A DNA stretch of 15,711 nt, from the NCBI GenBank assembly GCA_964556705.1, contig CAZKXX010000088.1:1-15711 (forward strand), read 5' to 3'. The notes under the pieces were generated by a model that was not told where the DNA came from, did not search any database, and was given only the letters and a program-made list of their open reading frames with translations. Each line of letters opens with the position of its first letter. Within the stretch, counting starts at the first letter, position 1. This DNA comes from CAZKXX01 sp964556705 (GTDB lineage: Bacteria; Acidobacteriota; Terriglobia; UBA7540). This document shows positions 9,738 to 15,711 of the stretch, in pieces. Made by a program: the position numbers and the translations under genes.

Positions 9738-10097
9738 TCAGGCTCCGGCGGCCCTCTCGAAGCTGCCGATGGCTTTCACTTCGTCGTCGTGGACGTCGAA
9801 GACCGTATACAGCTTGGTTATTTGAAGCAGGTCGTGGACCTTCTTCGTCAGGTTGAGAAGCTTCAACTGACCGCCCTGGTTCGAAACCGTCGTGAAGGCG
9901 CTCACCAGCTCGCCGATCCCCGAGCTGTCGATGTAGGTCACGTCGGCGAGGTTCAGCAACACGTTCCTGTTCCCCTTGCCCAACTGCTCGCGGATCAGCT
10001 CGCGCAGTTGCGTGCACCCTTCTCCCAGTGTAATCCTTCCGCTGATGTCCACGACAGTGACCGAGTCCACCTGCCTTAATGTGGCCTTCATGCTCAC
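9738..10097 (-). CDS. STAS-domain anti-sigma factor antagonist (SpoIIAA/RsbV type)
   Basis: This 119-residue single-domain STAS protein fits the anti-anti-sigma partner of an RsbW/SpoIIAB-type kinase. The key signature is VTYIDSSGIGEL (residues 53-64), whose serine in the DSSG loop is the phosphorylation site in the family. Typical flanking blocks are VVDISGRITLGEG (15-27) and QLKLLNLTKKVHDLLQITKL (77-96). The GTG start at 10097 is supported by AAGGAGG with 8-nt spacing and by the GTGA overlap with the kinase stop. An internal ATG at 10091 would leave poor spacing. It overlaps the RsbW-like gene by 4 bp, so the two proteins are probably made together. In the model for such pairs, unphosphorylated antagonist binds the kinase and frees its target. 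No sigma factor or PP2C phosphatase is in the window. Confidence 0.93.
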   Translation of the reverse strand: MSMKATLRQVDSVTVVDISGRITLGEGCTQLRELIREQLGKGNRNVLLNLADVTYIDSSGIGELVSAFTTVSNQGGQLKLLNLTKKVHDLLQITKLYTVFDVHDDEVKAIGSFERAAGA

Positions 10098-10552
10098 GGT
10101 CCGTTCCTCCTTGATTGATCAGAGTTGTTCGAGTTCAGCCGCTTCATCAGGACCACCTCGGTCCCGCCGCCCTCCGGGTTCTCCACCCGATACTCGTCCA
10201 TGAACGTCCGAATCAGGAAGATGCCGCGGCCCGAAACGTTCAACAGATTCTCCTCGGCCAGCGGGTCGAGGACTTTGGAGGGATTGAAGCCCGAACCCTG
10301 GTCCCGGACGCGGATCTCCAGCCGGTCCTCGAGAATTTCAAACCTCAGCCAGACACGCTTGGAAGCGTCGTTCTTGTTGCCGTGCCAGATGGCGTTGATC
10401 AGCGTCTCGTGCACGGCCATGTCGATCTTGTGCTGGTCGTCTTCGTCGAACCCCGCCGTGCTCGAGACGCGCCGGGTAATTTCTTCGGCGACCTCCACGT
10501 TGTTGAGATCGCTTTCGAGCACAACCTCAACGACACTCGTTTCAGCGGCCAT
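10094..10552 (-). CDS. RsbW/SpoIIAB-like anti-sigma factor serine kinase
   Basis: The 152-residue protein has a GHKL (HATPase_c) fold of the anti-sigma kinase type. The N-box is HETLINAIWHGN (residues 48-59, with Glu49 and Asn53). The G1 box is RDQGSGFNP (83-91), the G2 box is GRGIFLIRTFMDE (108-120), and the terminal strand has GGTEVVLMKRL. There is no histidine kinase dimerisation domain. Such proteins bind a partner (often a sigma factor) and phosphorylate a STAS antagonist; the STAS gene starts inside this gene's stop codon. ATG 10552 fits the family N-terminus. Two candidate promoters lie upstream (10582-10610 and 10756-10784). The extreme C-terminus is Asn/Ser/Arg-rich and probably disordered. 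The target could be a sigma factor elsewhere or the neighbouring HD-GYP protein; the sequence does not decide. Confidence 0.92.
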   Translation of the reverse strand: MAAETSVVEVVLESDLNNVEVAEEITRRVSSTAGFDEDDQHKIDMAVHETLINAIWHGNKNDASKRVWLRFEILEDRLEIRVRDQGSGFNPSKVLDPLAEENLLNVSGRGIFLIRTFMDEYRVENPEGGGTEVVLMKRLNSNNSDQSRRNGP

Positions 10553-10581
10553 TTGGGCGGGGGAAATCCAGTCCCGACATG

Positions 10582-10610
10582 AAGTTACAATAGGGGCCTC
10601 GGAAAGTCAA
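10582..10610 (-). promoter_or_regulatory. Proximal promoter candidate of the rsbW-like operon
   Basis: On the minus strand TTGACT (10610-10605) is 17 bp from TAACTT (10587-10582); TGTAAC two bases earlier is an alternative -10. It would give a leader of about 20-25 nt to ATG 10552. The -35 is strong and the -10 weak. Confidence 0.4.
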
Positions 10611-10684
10611 CGACACGCCGCGCTCTCCGCCGCTCCCCGGCGCGCTGAAACTCGCGCGCTTCCCGCTCCACCCGGACTCTCGCC

Positions 10685-10728
10685 CGGCCAGAACTGGCCG
10701 CGCCGCCGGGCGCGCGCGCCGCGCCCGG
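10685..10728 (-). other. Tandem stem-loops in the rsbW-like leader
   Basis: CGGCCA (10685-10690) pairs with TGGCCG (10695-10700) around GAAC. Next to it CCGGGCGCG (10706-10714) pairs with CGCGCCCGG (10720-10728) around 5 nt. Both are perfect and very GC-rich, and lie just downstream of the distal promoter. There is no U-tract on the minus strand. Confidence 0.4.
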
Positions 10729-10755
10729 ATTCGTCACCTCTTCAAAGCGGCGTAG

Positions 10756-10784
10756 AGCATAATCAAACCGACCCCGCCCGTCAA
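10756..10784 (-). promoter_or_regulatory. Distal promoter candidate of the rsbW-like operon
   Basis: On the minus strand TTGACG (10784-10779) is 17 bp from TATGCT (10761-10756). The -35 shares GTCGTTGAC with the proximal promoter. The predicted start is near 10749, about 195 nt before the RsbW-like ATG, so the tandem hairpins fall in its leader. Confidence 0.45.
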
Positions 10785-10864
10785 CGACGCTTTTCGCTGC
10801 TGGGCCAGCCGGATGCGACGCCACGAGATTCCGGCGCCGCGCGCCATTTGAGCGGGCTCGCTGG

Positions 10865-11413
10865 CTACTTTCTTTCTGGGTGTCCCGGTGTCTTGTGAGT
10901 CGATGAGTCATCCTTGAGAATGCGCCGGTAAACTTCATAGTCGCGCTGGAGAAAGCACACGAAGACGACCTTTTCGAGCGAGGGGTTCTCCCCCAGAAAC
11001 TTTTTCACCTCGCGCACCGCGATGCGTGCCGCCGACTCGATGGGGTACCCGTAGGCGCCCGTCGAGATGCACGGGAATGCCATCGTTTTCGCCCCGTGTT
11101 GGGCGGCCAGCCGCAGCGAATTGCGATAGGCGTTCGCCAGCAGCTCTTCTTCGCTGTGGCCACCGCCGCGCCAGACCGGCCCCACCGCGTGAATCACGAA
11201 TCTGCAGGGCAGGTTGTAGCCGCGAGTGATTTTCGCCTCGCCGGTCTTGCACCCGCCGAGCGTGCGGCATTCCTCCAGCAGCCTCGGCCCCGCGGCGCGG
11301 TGAATGGCGCCGTCCACGCCACCCCCGCCCAGCAGCGTCGTGTTCGCCGCGTTCACAATCGCGTCCACGTTGAGCTTCGTGATGTCGCCCCGAACGACCT
11401 CGATGGTCCCCAT
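10865..11413 (-). CDS. Macro-domain ADP-ribose hydrolase (YmdB/MacroD type)
   Basis: This 182-residue single macro domain should bind ADP-ribose and act as an O-acetyl-ADP-ribose deacetylase or ADP-ribosyl hydrolase. Family motifs are VVRGDITKLNVDAIVNAAN (residues 6-24), LGGGGVDGAIHRAAG (28-42), FVIHAVGPVW (72-81) and the phosphate-binding loop ISTGAYGYP (116-124). Asn24 and Asp34 match the residues important for catalysis in YmdB and MacroD enzymes. The last 15 residues are polar and probably disordered. ATG 11413 has GAGG about 6 nt upstream; a TTG two codons earlier is less likely. It stands alone, about 300 bp from the genes on both sides, with its own -10 candidate far upstream. NAD metabolism or reversal of ADP-ribosylation are both possible; no toxin or sirtuin partner is adjacent. 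Confidence 0.93.
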   Translation of the reverse strand: MGTIEVVRGDITKLNVDAIVNAANTTLLGGGGVDGAIHRAAGPRLLEECRTLGGCKTGEAKITRGYNLPCRFVIHAVGPVWRGGGHSEEELLANAYRNSLRLAAQHGAKTMAFPCISTGAYGYPIESAARIAVREVKKFLGENPSLEKVVFVCFLQRDYEVYRRILKDDSSTHKTPGHPERK

Positions 11414-11443
11414 CCTCAACCTCGCGGCTTAACGAAGCGGCGC

Positions 11444-11523
11444 GGGTCTGCTTTTTGATCCGTGGATTTTCGAGACGTGACCTGGGTCTCCTTTTTGAAC
11501 CGCGGATTCTTGAATCGCAGACC
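11444..11523. repeat. 40-bp imperfect tandem repeat upstream of the macro-domain gene
   Basis: Two adjacent 40-nt units (11444-11483 and 11484-11523) both start GGGTCT, contain CTTTTTGA and then share CCG, GGATT and GA in register. They match well over the first 31 nt and diverge at the end. They lie within the presumed untranslated leader of the macro-domain gene. Confidence 0.6.
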
Positions 11524-11579
11524 ACACAGGGGCCTTGCTCGACCTAAACCCACGGCTGCAATCCGCTCCGGCTCTGATA

Positions 11580-11609
11580 ATTATAGGCGGCTCCGGACGA
11601 AACCGTCGA
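11580..11609 (-). promoter_or_regulatory. Promoter candidate for the macro-domain gene
   Basis: A perfect TATAAT (minus strand, 11585-11580) is 18 bp from TCGACG (11609-11604), a partial -35. The start would be near 11573, leaving a leader of about 160 nt that includes the 40-bp repeats. The -10 sits in a palindromic TATAATTATC context, so plus-strand use is also conceivable. Confidence 0.4.
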
Positions 11610-11710
11610 ATCGCTGGAGATGCTGATGAGTGACGCTGTGCAATTCATCGCTGCCGTGCAGGCGGGTGAGACCCGGCGCGCCCGCGCGGCCTGCCCCGCT
11701 GCTGCGGACT

Positions 11711-13774
11711 TCACGCGGTCGGCTTGCCCTCCGCGCTTCCCGCGCGCTTGGGGAGCGGGATTCGGATGAGCACCCAGGCAATCAGGGCGAACGCGGAAAG
11801 CGAAATCCAGCCACCCCAGGCCGCGAGGAGCGGCAGTTCATCCAGGCCCGTCAAAAGCTTGGTGAGCGAGGGAACGCCGCCGAGAAACAGAAACGCCAGC
11901 AGGATTCCGGTCACGGCCTCGCCGGCAATCAGCCCCGATGCGAGCAGGGTTCCGTCTTCTTCGAACTTGACGTTCTCCTCGGCGCTGAGCCGGCGGCGTG
12001 CCGCGACGCGGTCGGCGAGCCACTTGATCGCGCCGCCGACGAAGATCGAAGAAGTCGTCTCGAGCGGCAGGTACATGCCCACGGCAATCAGCATGGGCGA
12101 CGGCGCCTTGACGAGGACGAGCGCGAGGCCGAAGAAGAGTCCCATGAGCAGCAGCCCCCACGGCATCTGTCCGCCGACGATGCCCTGCGCGAGTTGCGCC
12201 ATCAGTCCGGCCTGGGGCGCCGGCAGCACTCGCCCGCCGATGCCGCCCGTATCGAGGTTCGCCTCGTGCAGCGCGATGATGGGAGCCATGAGGAAGAACG
12301 AGACCACGACGACGCTGACGATTTCGACGAGCTGCATCTTCCACGGCGTTCCGCCGAGAAGGTATCCGGCTTTGAGGTCCTGAATGAGGCTGCCGGAAAC
12401 GCAGCAGGCGCAGCAGACCACCGAAGCCACGCCCAGCACGGCGGCGACTCCGCCGAGGCCGCGCACGCCGATCGAGACCATCAGCCCCGCGGCGAGCATC
12501 AGCGCCGCGAGCGTCAATCCCGAGACCGGCTGGTTCGTCGAGCCCACCAGTCCCACGAGGTACCCGCCCACGGCAGCGAGAAAGAACCCGACGACGCTCA
12601 TTACCAGCGCGGCGAGGACGGCCGAGCCCCACGCTCCTGTGAAGTGCTGGTAGATGACCGTGATGGGCACGGCAAGCCCGACGATGGAAAGCACAGTCCA
12701 CTTCAGCGGGATGTCCACGTCGGTCCGCACGCGCACTTTTTCCAGCGCACCCGCGGCGCCGGAAGCGGCGAGCGCGCCGCGGATGGACTGGTAGATGGAC
12801 TGGCGCATGCTGTAGAGCGTGTACACGGCGCCGACGAGCATCGCACCCACGGCCACCGGCCGCACCACGTTGTACCAGACGGTGAAGCTGACGAGGTCCC
12901 AGGGCGCCGTGCGGCCCGTCGTCGCGCCCAACCGTTCGGGAAGTTCCGGGTCGATGAACAACACGAGCGGAATCATCACCAGCCAGGCGATGACGCCGCC
13001 CGAGAAATTGATGGAGGCGAGCCGCGGGCCGATGATGTAACCGATGCCGATGAGCGCCGGCGAGGCGGAGGGCGTCGAATAGACGATGCCGCCCGAATAG
13101 GCCACGTCGCCGATGGGTTCGCGGTCGTAGCCGAAGTATCCGATGACGGAGCGCGGGAAGGCGAAGAAGCCGCTGACCGTATCGTGGAAAATCTGAAAGC
13201 CTTTCGAGTCCTTCAGGACTTGCAGGACCGTGCCGAGCGCCATGGCGCCGAAAATGTACTTCGGCGCGTCAGTCGAACCCTTCTGCCCCGCCTTGACGAT
13301 TTCGGCGCTGGCGCGGCTCTCGGGAAACGGCAGGTCGGAGTCCACGGTGAGCGGCCGGCGCAGAACGATGATGAAGAAGACGCCGAGCAACCCGCCGGCA
13401 ATCAGGATGAACGTCGCGGTCCAGAAATGCTCGCGCAGGTCGGCCCAGAGCCGCTCGCCGCCCACGTTGACCATGATGAAGGCGGGAATCGTGAAAATGG
13501 CGCCCGCCACGAGCGCCTCGCCCACCGACGCCGCGGTGCGCGTCAGGTTCTGCTCGAGCACTCCGCCGCGGAAGAACGGCAGGCGGAAAAGCGCGATGGC
13601 GATGACCGCCGCGGGAATCGTCGCGGCCACGGTCTGCCCCGCCTTCATACCGAGATACGCGTTCGCCGCGCCGAACACCGCCGCCATCACCAGGCCGGCG
13701 ATCACGGCCTTGGCGGTGAATTCGGGTTCCCTGGATTCCGGGGGGACGTAGGGTTTGAACTCAGGCAAGGCCAC
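11711..13774 (-). CDS. OPT-family oligopeptide transporter
   Basis: The 687-residue polytopic inner-membrane protein belongs to the OPT family, which imports small peptides or metal-chelate compounds, probably driven by protons. Signatures are NAYLGMKAGQTVAATIPAA (residues 38-56), FPESRASAEIVKAG (150-163), YIIGPRLA (246-253), GSTNQPVSGLT (411-421) and QDLKAGYLLGGTP (465-477). There are about 14-16 hydrophobic segments and the length is normal for bacterial OPTs. An unusual cysteine cluster, CCACC (454-458), lies just before the QDLK motif. GTG 13774 is one start. TTG 13768 is 5 nt after GAGAGG and gives an MPEFKPYV terminus, so it may be the true start. It lies 82 bp after the M20 dipeptidase gene on the same strand, which suggests cotranscription and peptides as substrate. 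Confidence 0.93.
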   Translation of the reverse strand: MALPEFKPYVPPESREPEFTAKAVIAGLVMAAVFGAANAYLGMKAGQTVAATIPAAVIAIALFRLPFFRGGVLEQNLTRTAASVGEALVAGAIFTIPAFIMVNVGGERLWADLREHFWTATFILIAGGLLGVFFIIVLRRPLTVDSDLPFPESRASAEIVKAGQKGSTDAPKYIFGAMALGTVLQVLKDSKGFQIFHDTVSGFFAFPRSVIGYFGYDREPIGDVAYSGGIVYSTPSASPALIGIGYIIGPRLASINFSGGVIAWLVMIPLVLFIDPELPERLGATTGRTAPWDLVSFTVWYNVVRPVAVGAMLVGAVYTLYSMRQSIYQSIRGALAASGAAGALEKVRVRTDVDIPLKWTVLSIVGLAVPITVIYQHFTGAWGSAVLAALVMSVVGFFLAAVGGYLVGLVGSTNQPVSGLTLAALMLAAGLMVSIGVRGLGGVAAVLGVASVVCCACCVSGSLIQDLKAGYLLGGTPWKMQLVEIVSVVVVSFFLMAPIIALHEANLDTGGIGGRVLPAPQAGLMAQLAQGIVGGQMPWGLLLMGLFFGLALVLVKAPSPMLIAVGMYLPLETTSSIFVGGAIKWLADRVAARRRLSAEENVKFEEDGTLLASGLIAGEAVTGILLAFLFLGGVPSLTKLLTGLDELPLLAAWGGWISLSAFALIAWVLIRIPLPKRAGSAEGKPTA

Positions 13775-13811
13775 CTCTCGAAATCGAACGGGTGCGCTGT
13801 CGTGCGGGACC

Positions 13812-13846
13812 AGAGCTCTGAACTCTCAACCCTCGACGCTGGACGC
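13812..13846. repeat. Heptamer array between the dipeptidase and OPT genes
   Basis: Five consecutive 7-nt units of the plus-strand form NNNRCNC occupy 35 bp (13812-13846); examples are TGAACTC and TCGACGC. Neighbouring units differ at a few positions. The array sits in the 82-bp spacer between co-directional genes, in the same kind of position as the one between dprA and topA. Confidence 0.5.
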
Positions 13847-13856
13847 CAGCCACGCC

Positions 13857-15248
13857 TCATCCCCGCGCGCCCAGCAGCTCCAGATACCTCCCCACCGCCT
13901 CGATGCCCCGATAAAAATTCGGCAGATGGAATTTCTCGTTCGGCGCGTGGAGGTTGTCATCGGGCAGCCCGAAGCCCATCAGCACGCTGGGAATCTTGAG
14001 GTGCTTCTGAAAGAGCCCGACAATCGGAATCGATCCGCCCGAGCGGATATAGACGGTCTTCCTGTGGAAGACCTGTTCGAGCGCCTCGGCGGCGGCGGCG
14101 ATGAACGGGCTGTCGGTGGAGACCACGGAGGCCGGGGCCTTGCTCAGCACGCGCACGGAGGTCACGGCGCCCTTCGGCGTGACCTTTTTCACGAACGACT
14201 TGTACTGCCGTTCGATTTCGTTCGGGTCCATTTCCGGCACGAGTCGCATGCTGATTTTGGCCGTGGCCACGGCGGGGATGACGGTCTTCGCGCCCTCGCC
14301 GGTGAAGCCGCCGCGGATGCCGTGGACTTCCAGCGTCGGCCGCGCCCACTGGCGCTCGAGCACGCTGAAACCTTTTTCGCCCACCAGCGCGGTGCCGCCG
14401 ATTTCGTTCTTCAGCATCTTTTTCTCGCTGAACGGGAGCCGTTTCCAAGCGGCCAGCTCAGCTTTCGAGGGTCGCCGGACTCGACGGTAGAAACCCGGGA
14501 TGCGAATCTTTCCGTCGCGGCCTTTGAGCGCCGTGATGATTTCGGCGAGGGCCTGGAGGGGATTCGCTGCGACACCGCCGTAAACTCCGGAGTGGAGGTC
14601 CTGCGCGGCCACGCGCGCTTCGATTTCCGTGTAAACGAGCCCGCGAAGCCCTGTGGTGAGCGTCGGCAGGCCGGGCGCGAACATGTGCGTGTCGGAAATC
14701 AGCGCCGCGTCCGCCTTCAGCCGGTCGGGATGCGCTTTCACGTACTCGTCGATGTGCCCGCCGCCCACTTCCTCCTCACCTTCGATGAGGAATTTCACGT
14801 TGACGGGCAGTTTTCCGTCGGTGCGCAGAAACCCTTCGACGGCTTTGAGCAGCAGGTACGTCTGCCCTTTGTCGTCCACCGCGCCGCGCGCGTAGATGTT
14901 GTCGTTGCGGACGTCGGGCTCGAAGGGCGGCGACTTCCACTCGTCGAGCGGGTCCGGCGGCTGCACGTCGTAGTGGCCGTAAACGAGCAGCGTCGGCCGG
15001 CCCGGCGCCTCCAGCCATTCCGCGTAAACCAGCGGGTGACGGTCGCCGGCTTCGATGATTTCGACCTCCTTCATTCCCATTTCGCGAAGTTCGCGGGCGA
15101 GAAACTCGGCGGCGCGGCGAATATCCGCTTTGTGCTCGGGAAGTGTGGAGACGCTCGGAATACGCAGAAGGTCTTTCAGCCCCGCCAGGTAGGTATCCCG
15201 ATTAGAGCGATAAAATTCAAACGTTGCGGTTCCCACAGTAACCCCCAT
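13857..15248 (-). CDS. M20-family metallodipeptidase
   Basis: The 463-residue protein is a cytoplasmic dizinc peptidase of the M20 (ArgE/DapE/CNDP) family, in the dipeptidase subgroup. The metal and catalytic residues are present: His92 and Asp94 in YGHYDVQPPDP, Asp125 in ARGAVDDKGQ, Glu159-Glu160 in EGEEEVGG, Asp186 in ISDTHMF and His434 in GLPDDNLHAPNEKF. The lid or dimerisation domain is inserted at about 200-370 (GLRGLVYTEIEA, QDLHSGVYGG). The exact substrate is not fixed; broad dipeptide or carnosine-like hydrolysis is usual for this group. ATG 15248 has only a weak Shine-Dalgarno, but a good promoter (15289-15317) puts the transcript start about 34 nt upstream. The OPT transporter gene follows after 82 bp, consistent with peptide uptake followed by hydrolysis. 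Confidence 0.94.
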   Translation of the reverse strand: MGVTVGTATFEFYRSNRDTYLAGLKDLLRIPSVSTLPEHKADIRRAAEFLARELREMGMKEVEIIEAGDRHPLVYAEWLEAPGRPTLLVYGHYDVQPPDPLDEWKSPPFEPDVRNDNIYARGAVDDKGQTYLLLKAVEGFLRTDGKLPVNVKFLIEGEEEVGGGHIDEYVKAHPDRLKADAALISDTHMFAPGLPTLTTGLRGLVYTEIEARVAAQDLHSGVYGGVAANPLQALAEIITALKGRDGKIRIPGFYRRVRRPSKAELAAWKRLPFSEKKMLKNEIGGTALVGEKGFSVLERQWARPTLEVHGIRGGFTGEGAKTVIPAVATAKISMRLVPEMDPNEIERQYKSFVKKVTPKGAVTSVRVLSKAPASVVSTDSPFIAAAAEALEQVFHRKTVYIRSGGSIPIVGLFQKHLKIPSVLMGFGLPDDNLHAPNEKFHLPNFYRGIEAVGRYLELLGARG

Positions 15249-15281
15249 TCTGCTTTGTCAAGCTCGGGAAGACTGAAGCAA

Positions 15282-15317
15282 ACTCCGGAGTCTACACCGC
15301 GAGTCGGGCCGCGTCAA
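15282..15317 (-). promoter_or_regulatory. Promoter of the dipeptidase gene with an overlapping palindrome
   Basis: TTGACG (15317-15312) and TAGACT (15294-15289) are 17 bp apart on the minus strand. The perfect 10-bp palindrome ACTCCGGAGT (15282-15291) overlaps the end of the -10 and the likely start site, where a repressor would block initiation. The promoter is well supported by motif; the operator is inference. Confidence 0.5.
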
Positions 15318-15358
15318 TTTCACCGCGGCGCAGGGAACCGTGTTCCCCCCTCGAAGCC

Positions 15359-15367
15359 TGATACAAT
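15359..15367 (+). promoter_or_regulatory. Extended -10 promoter candidate for the HEGGH membrane protein gene
   Basis: TGATACAAT (15359-15367) fits an extended -10 element (TG, one base, TACAAT). No good -35 is seen at 17 bp, which extended -10 promoters can tolerate. The start would be about 18 nt before ATG 15392. It diverges from the dipeptidase promoter. Confidence 0.4.
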
Positions 15368-15391
15368 CCGGCGGGCTTCGACGCCAGGGCC

Positions 15392-15711
15392 ATGAGCCTC
15401 GAATTTCTTTCCGCGCTGGAAGAAGACTGGAAACCGGTATCCCGCCAGGCGCTCCTGGCGTGGCTGGTGTTCTACGTCCTGTTTGTCTTTCACGCGCTGG
15501 CGGCACGCGGAGGTTTCCTCATCATCGACCACGTCAACCTGGTGATCCACGAAGGCGGGCATCTGCTGTTCGGCGTCTTCGGCCGGACGCTGGGGCTCTG
15601 GGGCGGAACGCTGCTGCAACTCATCGTGCCCTTCGCGCTCGCGGTCTATTTCATCTTCCAGCGTCACACCGCGGCTGCGGCGTTCGCCGCTTTTTTCTTC
15701 TTCGAGAACTT
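15392..15711 (+). CDS. Membrane protein with HEGGH zinc-protease-like motif (partial)
   Basis: This frame is open from ATG 15392 to the right edge (106 codons), the only convincing plus-strand gene here. It starts MSLEFLSALEEDWKPVSRQ. A transmembrane helix follows at about 20-37 (ALLAWLVFYVLFVFHALA). A second segment carries VNLVIHEGGHLLFGVFG at about 49-65, then GGTLLQLIVPFALAVYFIF at 71-89 and the start of a further helix. HEGGH at about 54-58 matches HExxH with the glutamate in place, within a hydrophobic stretch as in M50 site-2-type proteases. The C-terminal half, including any third zinc ligand, is missing, so protease activity is unproven. I recall similar uncharacterised bacterial proteins but know no function. 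The Shine-Dalgarno is weak (AGGG about 3 nt away). Confidence 0.75.
   Translation, partial: MSLEFLSALEEDWKPVSRQALLAWLVFYVLFVFHALAARGGFLIIDHVNLVIHEGGHLLFGVFGRTLGLWGGTLLQLIVPFALAVYFIFQRHTAAAAFAAFFFFEN

Larger units (their letters stand above)
10553..10864 (-). other. Non-coding leader/spacer of the rsbW-like operon (312 bp)
   Basis: No credible gene is visible between the macro-domain gene and the RsbW-like gene. The region holds two candidate promoters and, between them, two adjacent stem-loops. Frames that cross it on either strand are arginine/proline-rich, lack ribosome binding sites and resemble no protein I know. Transcripts from the upstream promoter would have a structured leader of about 195 nt. 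Confidence 0.5.

Noticed and set aside
8461..9825. Plus-strand open frame of 454 codons
   Set aside because: It is antisense to the GAF/HD-GYP and STAS genes and shows no family resemblance.
10585..10938. 117-codon minus-strand frame in the rsbW leader
   Set aside because: It overlaps the macro-domain gene, is Arg/Ala-rich and has no ribosome binding site. Its reading crosses the promoters and hairpins.
11630..13999. Long plus-strand open frame (789 codons)
   Set aside because: It is antisense to the OPT gene, rich in Arg/His/Glu/Asp with no recognisable motif, and reflects GC-rich codon use of the true gene.
13755..15395. Plus-strand open frame of 546 codons
   Set aside because: It is antisense to the M20 dipeptidase, whose catalytic residues are all present on the minus strand.

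Overview
The window is a GC-rich bacterial chromosome segment, densely coded, with almost every gene on the minus strand. It carries a futalosine-pathway menaquinone gene (mqnA), folate-dependent TrmFO, a DNA processing cluster, a partner-switching pair, an OPT peptide transporter and an M20 dipeptidase. Acidobacteriota is my best guess at the phylum, from the gene mix and protein style. No rRNA or other taxonomic marker is present, so this is inference. I see no phage, IS element, CRISPR array, tRNA or rRNA.

Layout, read along the minus strand from the right. A divergent intergenic region (15249-15391) separates a partial plus-strand membrane protein with an HEGGH zinc-protease-like motif (15392 to the edge) from an M20 metallodipeptidase (15248-13857). 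An OPT-family transporter (13774-11711) follows and probably forms a peptide import and hydrolysis unit with the dipeptidase. Next is a macro-domain ADP-ribose hydrolase (11413-10865), whose leader carries a 40-bp tandem repeat. Then comes a signalling operon: an RsbW-like anti-sigma kinase (10552-10094), a STAS anti-anti-sigma factor overlapping it by 4 bp (10097-9738), and a GAF plus HD-GYP protein (9582-7660). Its leader has two candidate sigma70 promoters and strong GC hairpins.

A small unrecognised membrane protein (7499-7218) precedes the DNA/RNA maintenance cluster dprA, topA, trmFO, xerC (7099-1013). That order is also found in Bacillus subtilis and other bacteria, where hslV and hslU usually come next. 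Here mqnA follows instead, with its own promoter. The left edge holds the first 26 codons of a secreted or membrane-anchored protein.

The most unusual structure is a spacer between dprA and topA built almost entirely on a 7-nt period (5814-5919). A second heptamer array with a different unit lies between the dipeptidase and transporter genes (13812-13846). The other points worth following are the HD-GYP domain with a roughly 110-residue helical insertion next to a partner-switch module, and the truncated HEGGH membrane protein at the right edge.
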